NCBI GenBank assembly: GCA_016872725.1
Contig: VGZC01000002.1
Coordinates: forward strand, 149,488 to 213,487
Reading direction: 5' to 3'
DNA: 64,000 bases
DNA from: Planctomycetota bacterium
GTDB taxonomy: Bacteria > Planctomycetota > Planctomycetia > Pirellulales > Pirellulaceae
A model generated the notes under the pieces. It was not told the DNA's origin and searched no databases. It worked only from the letters and a program-made list of their open reading frames with translations. How positions within the stretch are numbered: the first letter of the stretch is position 1; every line of letters starts with the position of its first letter. Positions 1 to 8,285 of this stretch are shown piece by piece. A program made the position numbers and the translations under genes.

Positions 1-354
1 AAAACGACGCCGGCGCAGTGGGCCTGCCGATGGGCGTTCGTGGTCAACGCGCCACGCTACGCGCTCGGCGTCAATTTCGCGCCCGCGGCGCGGTGCGATG
101 ATGGGAGGCTCGATGTCCGCACATTCCGCCGAGGTTCCCTGTTTCGCGGATTGGCCTATCTCGCCGCCGTCGCGATCCGCCGTCACGAACGCCTCCGGGA
201 TGTGGTTTGCGAGTCGGCCACGTCGGTTCGAATCGAGGCGGACCGCCCCGTTCCGTTCCAGCTCGATGGCGACCCGGGCGGCGAGACGCCCGTCGACGTC
301 CGCGTCGCGCCGCGCCACTGGTTGCTGCTGGTCGATCCCGATCCGCCCCATTGA
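1..354 (+). CDS. Diacylglycerol kinase-like lipid kinase, C-terminal part (5' end outside window)
   Basis: The frame is open from base 1 to the TGA at 352-354, so only the last 117 codons are visible. The stretch around GVNFAPAARCDDGRLDV, then a helix, then a strand ending with a PVPFQLDGDP-like motif, is the usual C-terminal beta-sandwich end of DAGK/YegS-type lipid kinases, which phosphorylate diacylglycerol or related lipids at the membrane. The catalytic N-terminal domain with the GGDGT motif is not in the window, so the substrate cannot be judged. kdsA starts 84 bases downstream on the same strand. The family call is fairly safe; the exact enzyme is not. Confidence 0.7.
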   Translation, partial: KTTPAQWACRWAFVVNAPRYALGVNFAPAARCDDGRLDVRTFRRGSLFRGLAYLAAVAIRRHERLRDVVCESATSVRIEADRPVPFQLDGDPGGETPVDVRVAPRHWLLLVDPDPPH

Positions 355-438
355 ACCCCGTTTCGAGTGACCCCGTTTGGCAGCGGTCGAACGACGCTTA
401 GGTCCGCTCCGATGCGCTCCGCACAGGATACCCGCCCC

Positions 439-1299
439 ATGAACCAGCGACCGATCGAGACGCCGCCGATCGAGACGCCGCCGATCGCGCGGATCGGACC
501 GTATACGTGTGGAGCCGGTGAGCGTCTCGTGCTGATCGCGGGCCCGTGCGTGCTCGAATCGCGCGATCTCGCGTGGGAAATCGCCGAGCGGCTCTTCGGG
601 ATCACCCGCGACTACCCGGTCCAGTGGATTTTCAAGGGCTCGTTCGACAAGGCCAATCGCACGAGCGGCGCGGCGTTCCGAGGCCTGGGTATGGACGAGG
701 GACTCCGAATCCTCGACGCTGTCCGCGAAGGCATCGGTGTCCCCGTCACGACCGACATCCATGAGTCCTGGCAGGCGGAACCGGTCGGCCGCGTTTGCGC
801 GCTGCTGCAGGTCCCCGCGTTCCTTTGCCGCCAGACCGATTTGCTCTTGGCCGCCGCCGCGACGGGGCGAGCCGTCCACGTCAAGAAGGGCCAATTCGTC
901 GGGCCGTCCGACATGCGGCACGTGGTCGCGAAATTGCGCGGAGCATCGTGCCGGAATGTGCTCGTCGGTGAACGCGGCACGTTTTTCGGCTACGGACGGC
1001 TCGTCAACGACTTTCGATCACTGCCGACCATGCGGGCCTTTGCTCCGGTCGTGTTCGACGCGACGCACAGCGTTCAGGAACCGGGCGGGCTCGACGGAGC
1101 CACGGGCGGCCGTCGCGAGTTCGTCGAACCGCTGGCGCGGGCGGCGGTCGCCGTCGGAGTCGACGGTCTGTTCTTCGAGACCCACCCGAACCCCGAATCG
1201 TCGCCGAGCGACGGACCGAACATGATTCCGTTGTCCGAGTTCCGCGGTGTGATCGAACGGATCCTCCGGATCCGCGAGGCGGTCTCCCGTTTCCCCTAA
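439..1299 (+). CDS. kdsA: 3-deoxy-8-phosphooctulonate (KDO-8-P) synthase
   Basis: 286-residue cytoplasmic enzyme that condenses phosphoenolpyruvate with arabinose 5-phosphate to give KDO-8-phosphate for the LPS inner core. Visible signatures are [14 protein letters not shown] near residue 32, [12 protein letters not shown] near 65, FDATHSVQ near 205 and FFETHPNPE near 240. The residue at the first metal position is Cys (C37 in AGPC), and the His, Glu and Asp partners are present, which matches the metal-dependent class and not the E. coli-like class that has Asn there. I chose the ATG at 439 because homology begins soon after it; an in-frame ATG at 367 would add 24 low-complexity residues. 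The N-terminus contains a PIETP duplication coded by an exact 15-bp tandem repeat (451-480). The stop overlaps the next start as TAATG. Confidence 0.93.
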   Translation: MNQRPIETPPIETPPIARIGPYTCGAGERLVLIAGPCVLESRDLAWEIAERLFGITRDYPVQWIFKGSFDKANRTSGAAFRGLGMDEGLRILDAVREGIGVPVTTDIHESWQAEPVGRVCALLQVPAFLCRQTDLLLAAAATGRAVHVKKGQFVGPSDMRHVVAKLRGASCRNVLVGERGTFFGYGRLVNDFRSLPTMRAFAPVVFDATHSVQEPGGLDGATGGRREFVEPLARAAVAVGVDGLFFETHPNPESSPSDGPNMIPLSEFRGVIERILRIREAVSRFP

Positions 1300-3185
1300 T
1301 GCCGATCCTCCGATCGCGGCGAGTATCCACTGCCATGTCTGGTCCTCATCGAATCGCGTCGATCCGCGCCGCGGCCCGCCGGAGTGGGTTCGCATTGCTC
1401 GTGATGGCCGCCGCGGCGTGCCGCGACGATCGCGCGATGAACGGCGAATTCCACCGGGTCCATACGGAACCCACATCGGCCGAGCATTTTGAAAAGGCCT
1501 GGTATCTGCTCCGGCAACTCGAGGAGTTCGAGCCGGAACAGACGATGGCCCAAATCACCTACCATCTGAACCGATGGCTTGCGGACCAGACCGAGCCGGA
1601 CGATTGGGTCCGCGACCCGATGATGGACGACGCGTCCCTCGATTACCTGCGCGGCCTCCACTCGCTCGTTCACCTTGATACGCTCGAATTTTCCACCAGG
1701 GACACGGCCTACCTTCGGGAGAGCCGATGGCTGCGCGACATCGCGACCTGGGTCGCCGCGAGCCCGCCGCCGATCGAACTGGCCGATTGGCTGGCCGCCG
1801 CGCCCGAACGGCATGGCGCCGATTCGGCTCGCAGGCTCGGGATCGCCGCCCGGTGTTTCGACTGGACCATCCGCAATATCCAGCTCGACGCCTTCCCGAC
1901 CCTTCCCGATGCGGCCGGCGCGGCGGGAAAAAAGGTCCGGTCCGAGCGTCCGGCGGCCGAGGCGATCCCCGGACCGGGCTACACGATGCCTCCCTGGCAA
2001 GCCCTCCTGCTCGGGCACGGCGACGCGTTGCAGCGGGCGAGGATCTTCCTCCTGCTCTTGCGCCAGCACGGCATCGAAGGCGCCGTGCTGGCGAGCGCGC
2101 CTCAGGATTCCGCCACCCCGGTTCCGTGGGCGGTCGGCGTGTTGATCGGTTCGGACCTGTTTCTTTTCGAGCCCGAACTGGGCTGGCCGATTCCCGGTCC
2201 GTCGGACACGGGCATCGCGACCTTGTCGGAGCTCGTCGAATCCCCCGCCCTCCTTCGCCAACTCGACGCCGGCGAGGGCGTCGCGTACCGCGTTCAGGAA
2301 TCCGAACTCTCCCGTATCGTCGCGCTGCTCGATGTGTCGAGCGAGTCGGTCGCGCGGCGGATGCGGCTCATCGAGTCGGGGCTCGCCGGCGACCACCGCA
2401 TGACGCTCGCGACGCGTCCGAGCGATACGCGAAGCGCGCTTTCGGGACTGCGCGGGATCTCGGCGGTCGCCGTGTGGCGCGTGCCCCTCGAAACGGAGTT
2501 GTTCGAGTTGGCGTTGACGGAAGCGCGTCGCCGCGACAGCCGTCTCGATGCGGCCTATCAATGGCAAATGGCCTTGTTCCAAGGTCTGTCCCCGCTCCCC
2601 CAAGCCAGACAACTCCACTTCCGCCGCCAATTCGATCGGGAAGACGAGAAGGCCGGCGCCATCGTGAAGTACATGGACTTGCGGGCGTCCGAAGCCGACA
2701 TCGAACGGCTCGCGACCGACCCCGATCAGCAAATGGCCCACGGGCTCCGTCGCGCCGCGGCCGAACCCGAGGAAGCCTGGCGCGAACGCGTCTCGCGCGG
2801 CCAGCTCCTCCTGCGCACCGGCAAACAGCACGCCAGCTACTGGCTCGGCATCGCGCACTACGAACAAGGCGAATACGAAACGGCGGTCAACTGGTTCGCG
2901 AAACGCACGCTCGATGAGTCCCCGAACAGCCCTTGGGCGCCCGGCGCGCGGTACCATGTCGGCCGGTGCTTCGAGATGCTCGGAAAATTCGCCGAAGCGC
3001 GAGCCCAATACCTGCTCGACGAGAGCCCCCAGCGCCACGGGAACCTGCTCCGTTCCCGCTGGATCCGGCTGCACAAACTCACCGACGCGCCTCCGGCCGG
3101 CGATTCGGCCGGCGATTCGGCCGGCGCATCGTCTGCCGGGCGGGCTTCCACCGATCCTATTTCCACGGAAAGCCGGTTCCGGTAA
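1299..3185 (+). CDS. Large exported-type protein with C-terminal TPR-like repeats, function unknown
   Basis: 628 residues, not assigned to a characterised protein. The N-terminus has basic residues followed by a hydrophobic stretch, [13 protein letters not shown], which resembles a signal sequence; the AAAC end is a poor lipobox, so a lipoprotein is possible but weak. Residues roughly 225-330 contain [16 protein letters not shown] and [14 protein letters not shown], reminiscent of a transglutaminase-like core, but I cannot place a full Cys-His-Asp triad. Residues about 505-590 have paired helices with the alternation seen in TPR units ([20 protein letters not shown], then [16 protein letters not shown]). 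The tail carries a GDSA repeat from a 12-bp unit at 3096-3131. The start is the ATG in TAATG shared with kdsA, which implies translational coupling; an alternative is ATG 1335. The 3' end overlaps convergent purC by 29 bases. Confidence 0.75.
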   Translation: MPILRSRRVSTAMSGPHRIASIRAAARRSGFALLVMAAAACRDDRAMNGEFHRVHTEPTSAEHFEKAWYLLRQLEEFEPEQTMAQITYHLNRWLADQTEPDDWVRDPMMDDASLDYLRGLHSLVHLDTLEFSTRDTAYLRESRWLRDIATWVAASPPPIELADWLAAAPERHGADSARRLGIAARCFDWTIRNIQLDAFPTLPDAAGAAGKKVRSERPAAEAIPGPGYTMPPWQALLLGHGDALQRARIFLLLLRQHGIEGAVLASAPQDSATPVPWAVGVLIGSDLFLFEPELGWPIPGPSDTGIATLSELVESPALLRQLDAGEGVAYRVQESELSRIVALLDVSSESVARRMRLIESGLAGDHRMTLATRPSDTRSALSGLRGISAVAVWRVPLETELFELALTEARRRDSRLDAAYQWQMALFQGLSPLPQARQLHFRRQFDREDEKAGAIVKYMDLRASEADIERLATDPDQQMAHGLRRAAAEPEEAWRERVSRGQLLLRTGKQHASYWLGIAHYEQGEYETAVNWFAKRTLDESPNSPWAPGARYHVGRCFEMLGKFAEARAQYLLDESPQRHGNLLRSRWIRLHKLTDAPPAGDSAGDSAGASSAGRASTDPISTESRFR

Positions 3186-4107
3186 GCCGTTCGTAGGCTT
3201 CGATGTACTTTTCGCGCGTCTTGAGCACGATGTCGTCGGGGAGCGCGGGGGGCGGACTGTTCTTGTCCCACGGCGTGGCCGACAACCAGTCGCGCGTGAA
3301 TTGTTTGTCGAACGACGGTTGCCCCGCGCCCGGCGCGTAGCGGTCAGCCGGCCAATAGCGCGAACTGTCCGGCGTCAGGACCTCGTCGATCAGGATCAGT
3401 TCGCCGTCAACCTGCCCCCATTCGAACTTCGTGTCGGCGATGATCAGACCGCGCTGGCGAGCGAGCGCGGCGCCGCGCCGGTAGAGGTCGAGGCTTCGCG
3501 AGCGGAGTTCGCGGGCGAGTTCCGTTCCGACGCGGTCGGACATCACGTCGAACGAAATGTTGATGTCATGGCCCGACTCTTCCTTCGTCGCCGGAGTGAA
3601 GATCGGCTCGGCGAGCTCCGCGCATTGCGAAAGGCCGGCGGGGATCGCGAGCCCGCAGACCGTGCCGTCCTTTTGGTATTCCCGCCAGCCCGATCCGTCC
3701 AAGTATCCCCGCACCACGCACTCGATCGGCACGACCTCGGCCTTCCGCACGATCATGCTTCGGCCTCGAAGCGACTCGATGTCGGTCCCCTCCGGGAACA
3801 ACGCGGGATCGAGTTCGAGGGTGAGCAGGTGGTTGGGGACGCCGAGCTTCTCGAACCAGAACGCGCTCACCATCGTCAAGACGCGGCCCTTGTCGGGGAT
3901 GCCCGTCGGCAGGACCCAATCGAACGCGCTGATGCGGTCGGTGCTCACCATCAAGAGCCGATCGCCGAGGTCGTAGATGTCGCGGACCTTGCCGCGCCGC
4001 ACCGGGTAGGGATCGCCCGGCAGCGAACTCGATACGAGCGGCCCTGATGCGAGCGGCCCTGATGCGAGCGGCCCTGATGCGAGCGGCCTTGGAATGGTTC
4101 CGGGCAT
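3157..4107 (-). CDS. purC: Phosphoribosylaminoimidazole-succinocarboxamide (SAICAR) synthase
   Basis: 316 residues. This cytosolic ATP-dependent ligase joins CAIR and aspartate in purine synthesis. Motifs seen are [67 protein letters not shown] and [13 protein letters not shown], in family order. I start at the ATG read from 4107, which has AGGAG about seven bases upstream; the frame stays open further upstream but that part has no homology. The N-terminus is extended by about 35 residues containing ASGPL four times, coded by a 15-bp tandem repeat. Monocistronic here, convergent with and slightly overlapping the preceding plus-strand gene. Confidence 0.93.
   Translation of the reverse strand: MPGTIPRPLASGPLASGPLASGPLVSSSLPGDPYPVRRGKVRDIYDLGDRLLMVSTDRISAFDWVLPTGIPDKGRVLTMVSAFWFEKLGVPNHLLTLELDPALFPEGTDIESLRGRSMIVRKAEVVPIECVVRGYLDGSGWREYQKDGTVCGLAIPAGLSQCAELAEPIFTPATKEESGHDINISFDVMSDRVGTELARELRSRSLDLYRRGAALARQRGLIIADTKFEWGQVDGELILIDEVLTPDSSRYWPADRYAPGAGQPSFDKQFTRDWLSATPWDKNSPPPALPDDIVLKTREKYIEAYERLTGTGFPWK
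4035..4090 (-). repeat. 15-bp tandem repeat inside purC 5' coding region (3.7 copies)
   Basis: The unit cgagcggccctgatg occurs at 4035, 4050 and 4065, followed by a partial unit at 4080. It keeps frame and encodes ASGPL repeats ahead of the conserved PurC domain, so copy-number change would lengthen or shorten the N-terminal tail without disrupting the enzyme. Confidence 0.9.
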
Positions 4108-4184
4108 GAAACGGCTCCTGTGAGGAAAGACCGATCGGTCCTCTCCAGAGGCGGCCACCCCTTGGAGAATCCGACCGCTCGCGG

Positions 4185-4213
4185 AGTATAGCCGCGTCCC
4201 GCTCGATCCTCCA
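4185..4213 (-). promoter_or_regulatory. Candidate sigma-70 type promoter of purC
   Basis: On the minus strand TGGAGG (4213-4208) is followed after 17 bases by TATACT (4190-4185). The -10 matches the consensus at five of six positions; the -35 is weak. A start near 4178 would give a leader of about 70 bases before the purC ATG. Based on pattern matching only. Confidence 0.35.
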
Positions 4214-4346
4214 GCGGCCGACTGTCGGCGGACTCGCGCGTGGATTAGAATGGGGCGGCCGGCGGCCGCCGCCGGAGAAGGAGAAATAGGGGCGTCCCGC
4301 GACTCACGAACAGCCTGTGGGTTCCATCGAGACGAGGCCGACGAGC

Positions 4347-5828
4347 ATGGGCCAAATGCGGTTCTGGGCTTCGGTCGGCTCCCACCTTCCCGGATACGCG
4401 GCGGACCGCGCGTACATCGCGGGGATGGACGGGATCCCCTGGCGCGGCCGCAACCGATTGGATGACGGAATCCTGTCACTCGATCGGAACACGCACGAGT
4501 CGGGATGCCTCGTCATTCCCTGGCGGTCGTCGAGCGGGATCGGCGCGCTTTCGACCGGCAGCCTCATGGAGCGGGAACGCCCCTACCATCTCGCCGTCGA
4601 GCTCGCGCGCGGCACGTTGAACCGCGTGCTCGACGATCTTGGCGAATTCGAACAGGCCGGGTTCCGGGCGAGCGGCGAGCTGGAGGGGGCGATCGCCGAG
4701 GCGCGCGGCGCGTTCATCCGGGCCGCGTCGTCGCGGGGAACGCCCGAGGAAGTCACCGAATGCGCCGCGTCGAGCATCGAATCATCGCTCGCGTGCGTCG
4801 ATCGGCTGTGCGACGAACGAATCGGCGCGCTCATCGCGTTCCGCCGGAAACAGTCGCCCCGATTGCCCACGCTGCTCGCCGGCTCGCTCGCGAGGCGTCC
4901 GCCCGCCCCGCACGAAGGCGCGTTCCTCGCCGCCTTCAACGCGGCGTCGGTCCCCGTCGTTTGGCGCGATCTCGAAGCGGACGCGGGGCGGATCGACTGG
5001 GCCGAACTCGATCAACGCGTCGCATGGTGTGAACGCGCGGGACTGCGCGTCTGCATGGGACCGCTCGTCCAATTCGACCGAGCCACGGTCCCCGACTGGC
5101 TGTACCTGTGGGAGGATGATTTCGACCAGCTCGTCGGCTGCGTCGGTGACTTCATCCGCGCGGTGGTGTCCCGGTACGCCGGCCGAGTCCATGTCTGGCA
5201 GGCGATCGGCCGCATCAATGTCGGCGGCGAATTGGCGCTGATCGAGGAACACCGGCTCGGGCTGGCCGTCGCGAGCCTGCAGTCGGTGCGCAAGGAGGAC
5301 CCGCGCACTCCCGCCGTCATCGGATTGGATCAGCCGTGGGGCGAGTATCTCGCGAGCGAGCCGCACGACCTGTCGCCGTTCCATTTCGCCGACGCGCTCT
5401 CCCGTTCCGACCTCGGCCTCTCGGGGATCGGCATCGAAATCAATCTGCCCTATTGGCCCGACGGCACCTACCCGCGTGACCCGCTCGATGTCGGAAGGCA
5501 CCTCGATCGCTGGGGAACGCTCGGACTTCCCCTGTTGGTGTCGTTGGTGTCGCCGAGTTCGGACGGGGCCGACCCCCGATCGTGGCGCCGTCACTGCGGG
5601 GTGATCGCCGACCCGGGCCGCACGACGCCCGAATCGCAGCGCGATCTGGTGGCGAGGCTCGTCACGCTGCTGATCGCGAAACCGGCCGTTCACGCGGTTG
5701 TCTGGAACCAAACGACCGACGCCATCCCGCACGACTTTCCGCACGGCGGACTTTGGGATGCCGAGGACTGTCCCAAACCGATCCTCGAGACGCTCGCCGA
5801 CATCCGCCGGGAACTCCTTGCATATTAG
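4347..5828 (+). CDS. GH10-like (clan GH-A) barrel protein, probably lacking the normal acid/base Glu
   Basis: 493 residues. The C-terminal 300 residues follow the GH10 xylanase layout: [14 protein letters not shown], then [14 protein letters not shown] with PDWLY, then the strand [16 protein letters not shown], then [17 protein letters not shown]. In true GH10 enzymes the third of these reads W-D-V-V-N-E; here the N-E pair aligns with G-R, so the catalytic acid/base seems absent, while a Glu in IEINL could fill the nucleophile strand. The N-terminal 150 residues ([15 protein letters not shown], helical) are not recognised. I recall similar planctomycete proteins annotated as endo-1,4-beta-xylanase-like, but enzymatic activity is doubtful. 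No signal peptide is seen, so it is probably cytoplasmic. Start is ATG 4347; GTG 4317 and ATG 4356 are alternatives. Confidence 0.7.
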   Translation: MGQMRFWASVGSHLPGYAADRAYIAGMDGIPWRGRNRLDDGILSLDRNTHESGCLVIPWRSSSGIGALSTGSLMERERPYHLAVELARGTLNRVLDDLGEFEQAGFRASGELEGAIAEARGAFIRAASSRGTPEEVTECAASSIESSLACVDRLCDERIGALIAFRRKQSPRLPTLLAGSLARRPPAPHEGAFLAAFNAASVPVVWRDLEADAGRIDWAELDQRVAWCERAGLRVCMGPLVQFDRATVPDWLYLWEDDFDQLVGCVGDFIRAVVSRYAGRVHVWQAIGRINVGGELALIEEHRLGLAVASLQSVRKEDPRTPAVIGLDQPWGEYLASEPHDLSPFHFADALSRSDLGLSGIGIEINLPYWPDGTYPRDPLDVGRHLDRWGTLGLPLLVSLVSPSSDGADPRSWRRHCGVIADPGRTTPESQRDLVARLVTLLIAKPAVHAVVWNQTTDAIPHDFPHGGLWDAEDCPKPILETLADIRRELLAY

Positions 5829-5846
5829 GCGTCCAAGAGACCGCCT

Positions 5847-6014
5847 TTCGTGAAACCCGAAGCCGAGCGTCACGAGCCGCAAGGCTCCCGACGCGGAGGC
5901 GAGGGGGCGCCGTCCCAAGACGTCCCGCGCCGAACGTTCGCGCGCGAAGGAAGACCCCGCCTCCGGGCATCCGCGGCTCGCGACGTGGAGGCCGTCGGCT
6001 TCGGGTTTCACGAA
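5847..6014. repeat. Long imperfect inverted repeat with 20-bp perfect terminal arms
   Basis: Bases 5847-5866 are the exact reverse complement of 5995-6014, reading outward from TTCGTGAAACCCGAAG. The interior arms remain imperfectly complementary (CGAGCCGC and GGAGGCG elements on both sides). The element is 168 bp and fills half of the 328-bp gap between the GH10-like gene and the small secreted gene. It contains no credible reading frame. It has the form of a small non-coding palindromic element (MITE-like) or a long cruciform. Confidence 0.7.
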
Positions 6015-6061
6015 CCGGGAGACACGACGATCGACCGGCGTTTCCCCGAATAATCGCTCAA

Positions 6062-6097
6062 TTCCCTAGAACCGGAACGCCGATGCCATCTAGGGAA
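6062..6097. promoter_or_regulatory. Inverted repeat TTCCCTAGA / TCTAGGGAA upstream of small secreted gene
   Basis: A perfect 9-bp inverted repeat (6062-6070 and 6089-6097) with an 18-base spacer lies 59 bases before the start of the next gene. It could be an operator or an mRNA hairpin. There is no T-run after it, so a terminator is unlikely. Confidence 0.5.
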
Positions 6098-6156
6098 CGC
6101 CCGCAAGACCGTTCCATTCCTCGGTCCTTTCCCCGAACCCTCGGAAGGATACGCCC

Positions 6157-6486
6157 ATGCTTCGTCGAGCGACCTGGGTTCTGTCCGTCGCGATGCTGCT
6201 CGTCGCGCTCGGCGGAACCAACCTATCCGCGCAGGAACCGCACGCCTACGGGCGCGTATGGGGAGGCTCCTATTCGTCGCACGATTGGGAGCGGTTCTAC
6301 CATTATCCGTACGTCTTCTACCCGCAGAACTTCTGGGGAAACGAATACTATCGAAGCGCCGAGTCACTGTACTTCCGGTATCCGCCCGAGATGCGGATCC
6401 CTGTGTACAACAAGAAATGGCACAATCCGTACCCCGCCGGCCGCGCTTACCATACGGGACATCACTTCGTCCTGGACGTGTTTTGA
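6157..6486 (+). CDS. Small secreted Tyr/His-rich protein, planctomycete-type family
   Basis: 109 residues. A signal peptide is clear: MLRRATW, a hydrophobic core of about 15 residues, then NLSAQ with probable cleavage after Ala near residue 25. The mature part is rich in Tyr, Phe, Trp and His (RFYHYPYVFYPQNFWGNEYY, then RYPPEMRIPVYNKKW, then a C-terminal HHFVLDVF). I recall planctomycete proteins of this appearance that databases call calmodulin-binding; I could not verify this and would not take the name as function. The ribosome binding site is GGAAGG, eight bases before the ATG. Likely an abundant periplasmic or surface protein of unknown role. Confidence 0.8.
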   Translation: MLRRATWVLSVAMLLVALGGTNLSAQEPHAYGRVWGGSYSSHDWERFYHYPYVFYPQNFWGNEYYRSAESLYFRYPPEMRIPVYNKKWHNPYPAGRAYHTGHHFVLDVF

Positions 6487-6494
6487 AGTGCGCC

Positions 6495-6582
6495 GCGTGG
6501 GCGGAAGCCCACGCGGCGGGAGATTGGCGTGGGCGGAGGCCACGCGGCGGGAGATTGGCGTGGGCGGAAGCCCACGCGGCGG
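6495..6582. repeat. Three tandem hairpin repeats of about 32 bp
   Basis: Units start at 6495, 6527 and 6558. Each has arms GCGTGGGC and GCCCACGC around GGAA (the second copy is one base shorter), followed by GGCGGGAGATTG. They begin nine bases after the small secreted gene ends. A related single hairpin occurs at 43927-43946. No U-tract follows, so they are repeats and not obvious intrinsic terminators, although they could stall transcription or protect the upstream mRNA end. Confidence 0.8.
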
Positions 6583-6627
6583 AACGTGCGCGCGATACCG
6601 CGCGGCGATGGCGGACGTCGCGTCCGG

Positions 6628-6656
6628 TTGACCGGTCGTCGAGCCCTCGATAGGAT
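6628..6656 (+). promoter_or_regulatory. Candidate sigma-70 type promoter of the nuo operon
   Basis: TTGACC (6628-6633), a spacer of exactly 17 bases, then TAGGAT (6651-6656). Five of six and four of six positions match the consensus. A start near 6663 would leave a leader of about 100 bases containing a strong hairpin before nuoA. Confidence 0.5.
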
Positions 6657-6701
6657 GCACGGCACTCGACATGCCCGAGCGGGCGTGTTTTCTTTGGCGT
6701 C

Positions 6702-6725
6702 GCCTTGCGGCTTTTTCCGCAAGGC
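6702..6725 (+). promoter_or_regulatory. Hairpin in the predicted nuo leader
   Basis: Nine-bp perfect arms GCCTTGCGG and CCGCAAGGC enclose a CTTTTT loop. It lies about 40 bases downstream of the predicted transcription start and 36 bases before nuoA. It is followed by mixed sequence, not a T-run, so it is more likely an mRNA leader structure than a terminator. Confidence 0.5.
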
Positions 6726-6761
6726 TGATGCGTGCCGTAAGCGCCGGACTCGACTTCGATC

Positions 6762-7157
6762 ATGTCGCCCATTCTCGGACCCATCCTCCTGTTCGCCCTG
6801 CTCGCCGCCGCCTTGGCGGTCGGCATGTTGGCCGTCGGCAGCCTGGTCGGGCCTCGGCGCAATACGCCCGTCAAGGAAATGCCCTATGAAAGCGGCATGG
6901 ACCCCGTCCACGACGCGCGGCGCCGGTTCGACGTCCGGTTCCATCTCGTGGCGATCGCCTTCCTGTTGTTCGATGTCGAGCTGGTGTTCCTATACCCGTG
7001 GGCCGTCTCGAACAAGGCGGTCGACGGCATCGGGGCCGCCGCGCCGGACCTTCCCTTCTTTCCGCTGATTATCTTCGCCGAGCTGCTCGTCTTTGTCGGC
7101 ATGTTGGGGCTGGGTTTCGTCTATGCCTGGCGGAAAGGACTCTTTCGATGGCCCTAG
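6762..7157 (+). CDS. nuoA: NADH-quinone oxidoreductase subunit A
   Basis: 131 residues with three membrane segments (about 6-26, 65-85 and 98-120). Signature: [20 protein letters not shown] and [22 protein letters not shown], the conserved complex I subunit A loop and second helix. It is part of the membrane arm near the quinone site, at the junction with the peripheral arm. First gene of the complete nuo operon; its 3' end overlaps nuoB by ten bases, implying coupled translation. Confidence 0.96.
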   Translation: MSPILGPILLFALLAAALAVGMLAVGSLVGPRRNTPVKEMPYESGMDPVHDARRRFDVRFHLVAIAFLLFDVELVFLYPWAVSNKAVDGIGAAAPDLPFFPLIIFAELLVFVGMLGLGFVYAWRKGLFRWP

Positions 7158-7762
7158 AGGTGCCCGAAAACGTCTTGCTCGGCAAGCTCGACGCGCTCGC
7201 CGGCTGGTGCCGCAAGAATAGCCTTTGGCCCATGCCGTTCGCGACGGCGTGCTGCGGGATCGAGCTGATGGCGACGGGAGCGAGCCGCCACGACCTGGCT
7301 CGGTTCGGCGCCGAGGTATTCCGCTTTAGTCCGAGGCAATGTGACCTGATGATCGTGGCGGGGCGCGTCGTGATGAAGATGCTCCCCGTCCTGCAGCGGA
7401 TCTGGCAGCAGATGCACGAGCCCAAGTGGTGCATTTCGATGGGAGCCTGCGCGTCGACGGGCGGCGTTTTCGATACCTATTGCGTCGTCCAGGGAGTCGA
7501 TCGGTTCATCCCGGTCGACATGTATGTGCCCGGGTGCCCGCCGCGTCCCGAGCAGCTCATGCAGGCGATCATCGATTTGCAGGACAAGATCCAGCGCGAG
7601 AGCGCCGTGTTTGGCACGCGCCCGGGTGCCGAAGACCCGGGCGCCGACGGCCGAGGCGGCCCGCCGCGCGCGCTGCGCGAGCTGCCGATTCTCGGGCAAG
7701 CGGCCGAGTTCCGGGGCCCGCTCGCGGAACAAGGAAAGACTCGGGGGGAGCGCGCGTCATGA
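7148..7762 (+). CDS. nuoB: NADH-quinone oxidoreductase subunit B (N2 cluster subunit)
   Basis: 204 residues, soluble, in the connecting module of complex I. It binds the terminal 4Fe-4S cluster N2, which passes electrons to quinone. The ligands are visible: the tandem C35-C36 in [11 protein letters not shown]101 in GACASTGG and C130 in VPGCPPRPE. The last 45 residues (after KIQRESAV) are a Gly/Arg-rich extension beyond the usual end. The start ATG at 7148 overlaps nuoA; the frame remains open upstream but homology starts here. Confidence 0.97.
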   Translation: MALEVPENVLLGKLDALAGWCRKNSLWPMPFATACCGIELMATGASRHDLARFGAEVFRFSPRQCDLMIVAGRVVMKMLPVLQRIWQQMHEPKWCISMGACASTGGVFDTYCVVQGVDRFIPVDMYVPGCPPRPEQLMQAIIDLQDKIQRESAVFGTRPGAEDPGADGRGGPPRALRELPILGQAAEFRGPLAEQGKTRGERAS

Positions 7763-8259
7763 CGGCATGCGACGAAGTGGTCGAGGCTCTGCGGAGCGAA
7801 TGGTCCGGCCTATCGGTGAGCGCATTCCGGGACCAGGTCCGCATCACGGTCCCGCGCGACGCGCTCTACGGCGTTCTCGCACGGCTCAAACACTCGCACG
7901 GCTTCGATTTCCTCACCGACATCACGTGCGTCGACTACCTGCGGTACGCCGGGGCCTCCGACCGGTTCATGGTCGTCTACATGTTGACCGACACGCGCGG
8001 CAACCGGCGGATCACCGTCAAGGTCCCGCTCAACGAACCCGACCTCGCGCTGCCCACGGTCGTGCCGTTGTGGGAGGCGGCCAATTGGCTTGAACGCGAA
8101 GTATGGGACATGATGGGCATTGTGTTCCGAGGGCATCCCGACTTGCGGAGGATTTTGTTGCCCGAGGCGTTCACGGCGCATCCGCAGCGCAAGGACTATC
8201 CGCTCCAGGGTCGGGGCGAGCGTCACCACTTCCCGGTCATCCAGCGGGGAGAGGCATAG
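7759..8259 (+). CDS. nuoC: NADH-quinone oxidoreductase subunit C (30 kDa)
   Basis: 166 residues. The family signature is present as [27 protein letters not shown] followed by [11 protein letters not shown]. This peripheral-arm subunit has no cofactor and packs against NuoD. It is a separate gene from nuoD here, unlike the fused nuoCD of E. coli. Starts with ATGA overlapping the nuoB stop. Confidence 0.96.
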   Translation: MTACDEVVEALRSEWSGLSVSAFRDQVRITVPRDALYGVLARLKHSHGFDFLTDITCVDYLRYAGASDRFMVVYMLTDTRGNRRITVKVPLNEPDLALPTVVPLWEAANWLEREVWDMMGIVFRGHPDLRRILLPEAFTAHPQRKDYPLQGRGERHHFPVIQRGEA

Positions 8260-8285
8260 GCATCCGCCACCGAAGGACGTCCCGC

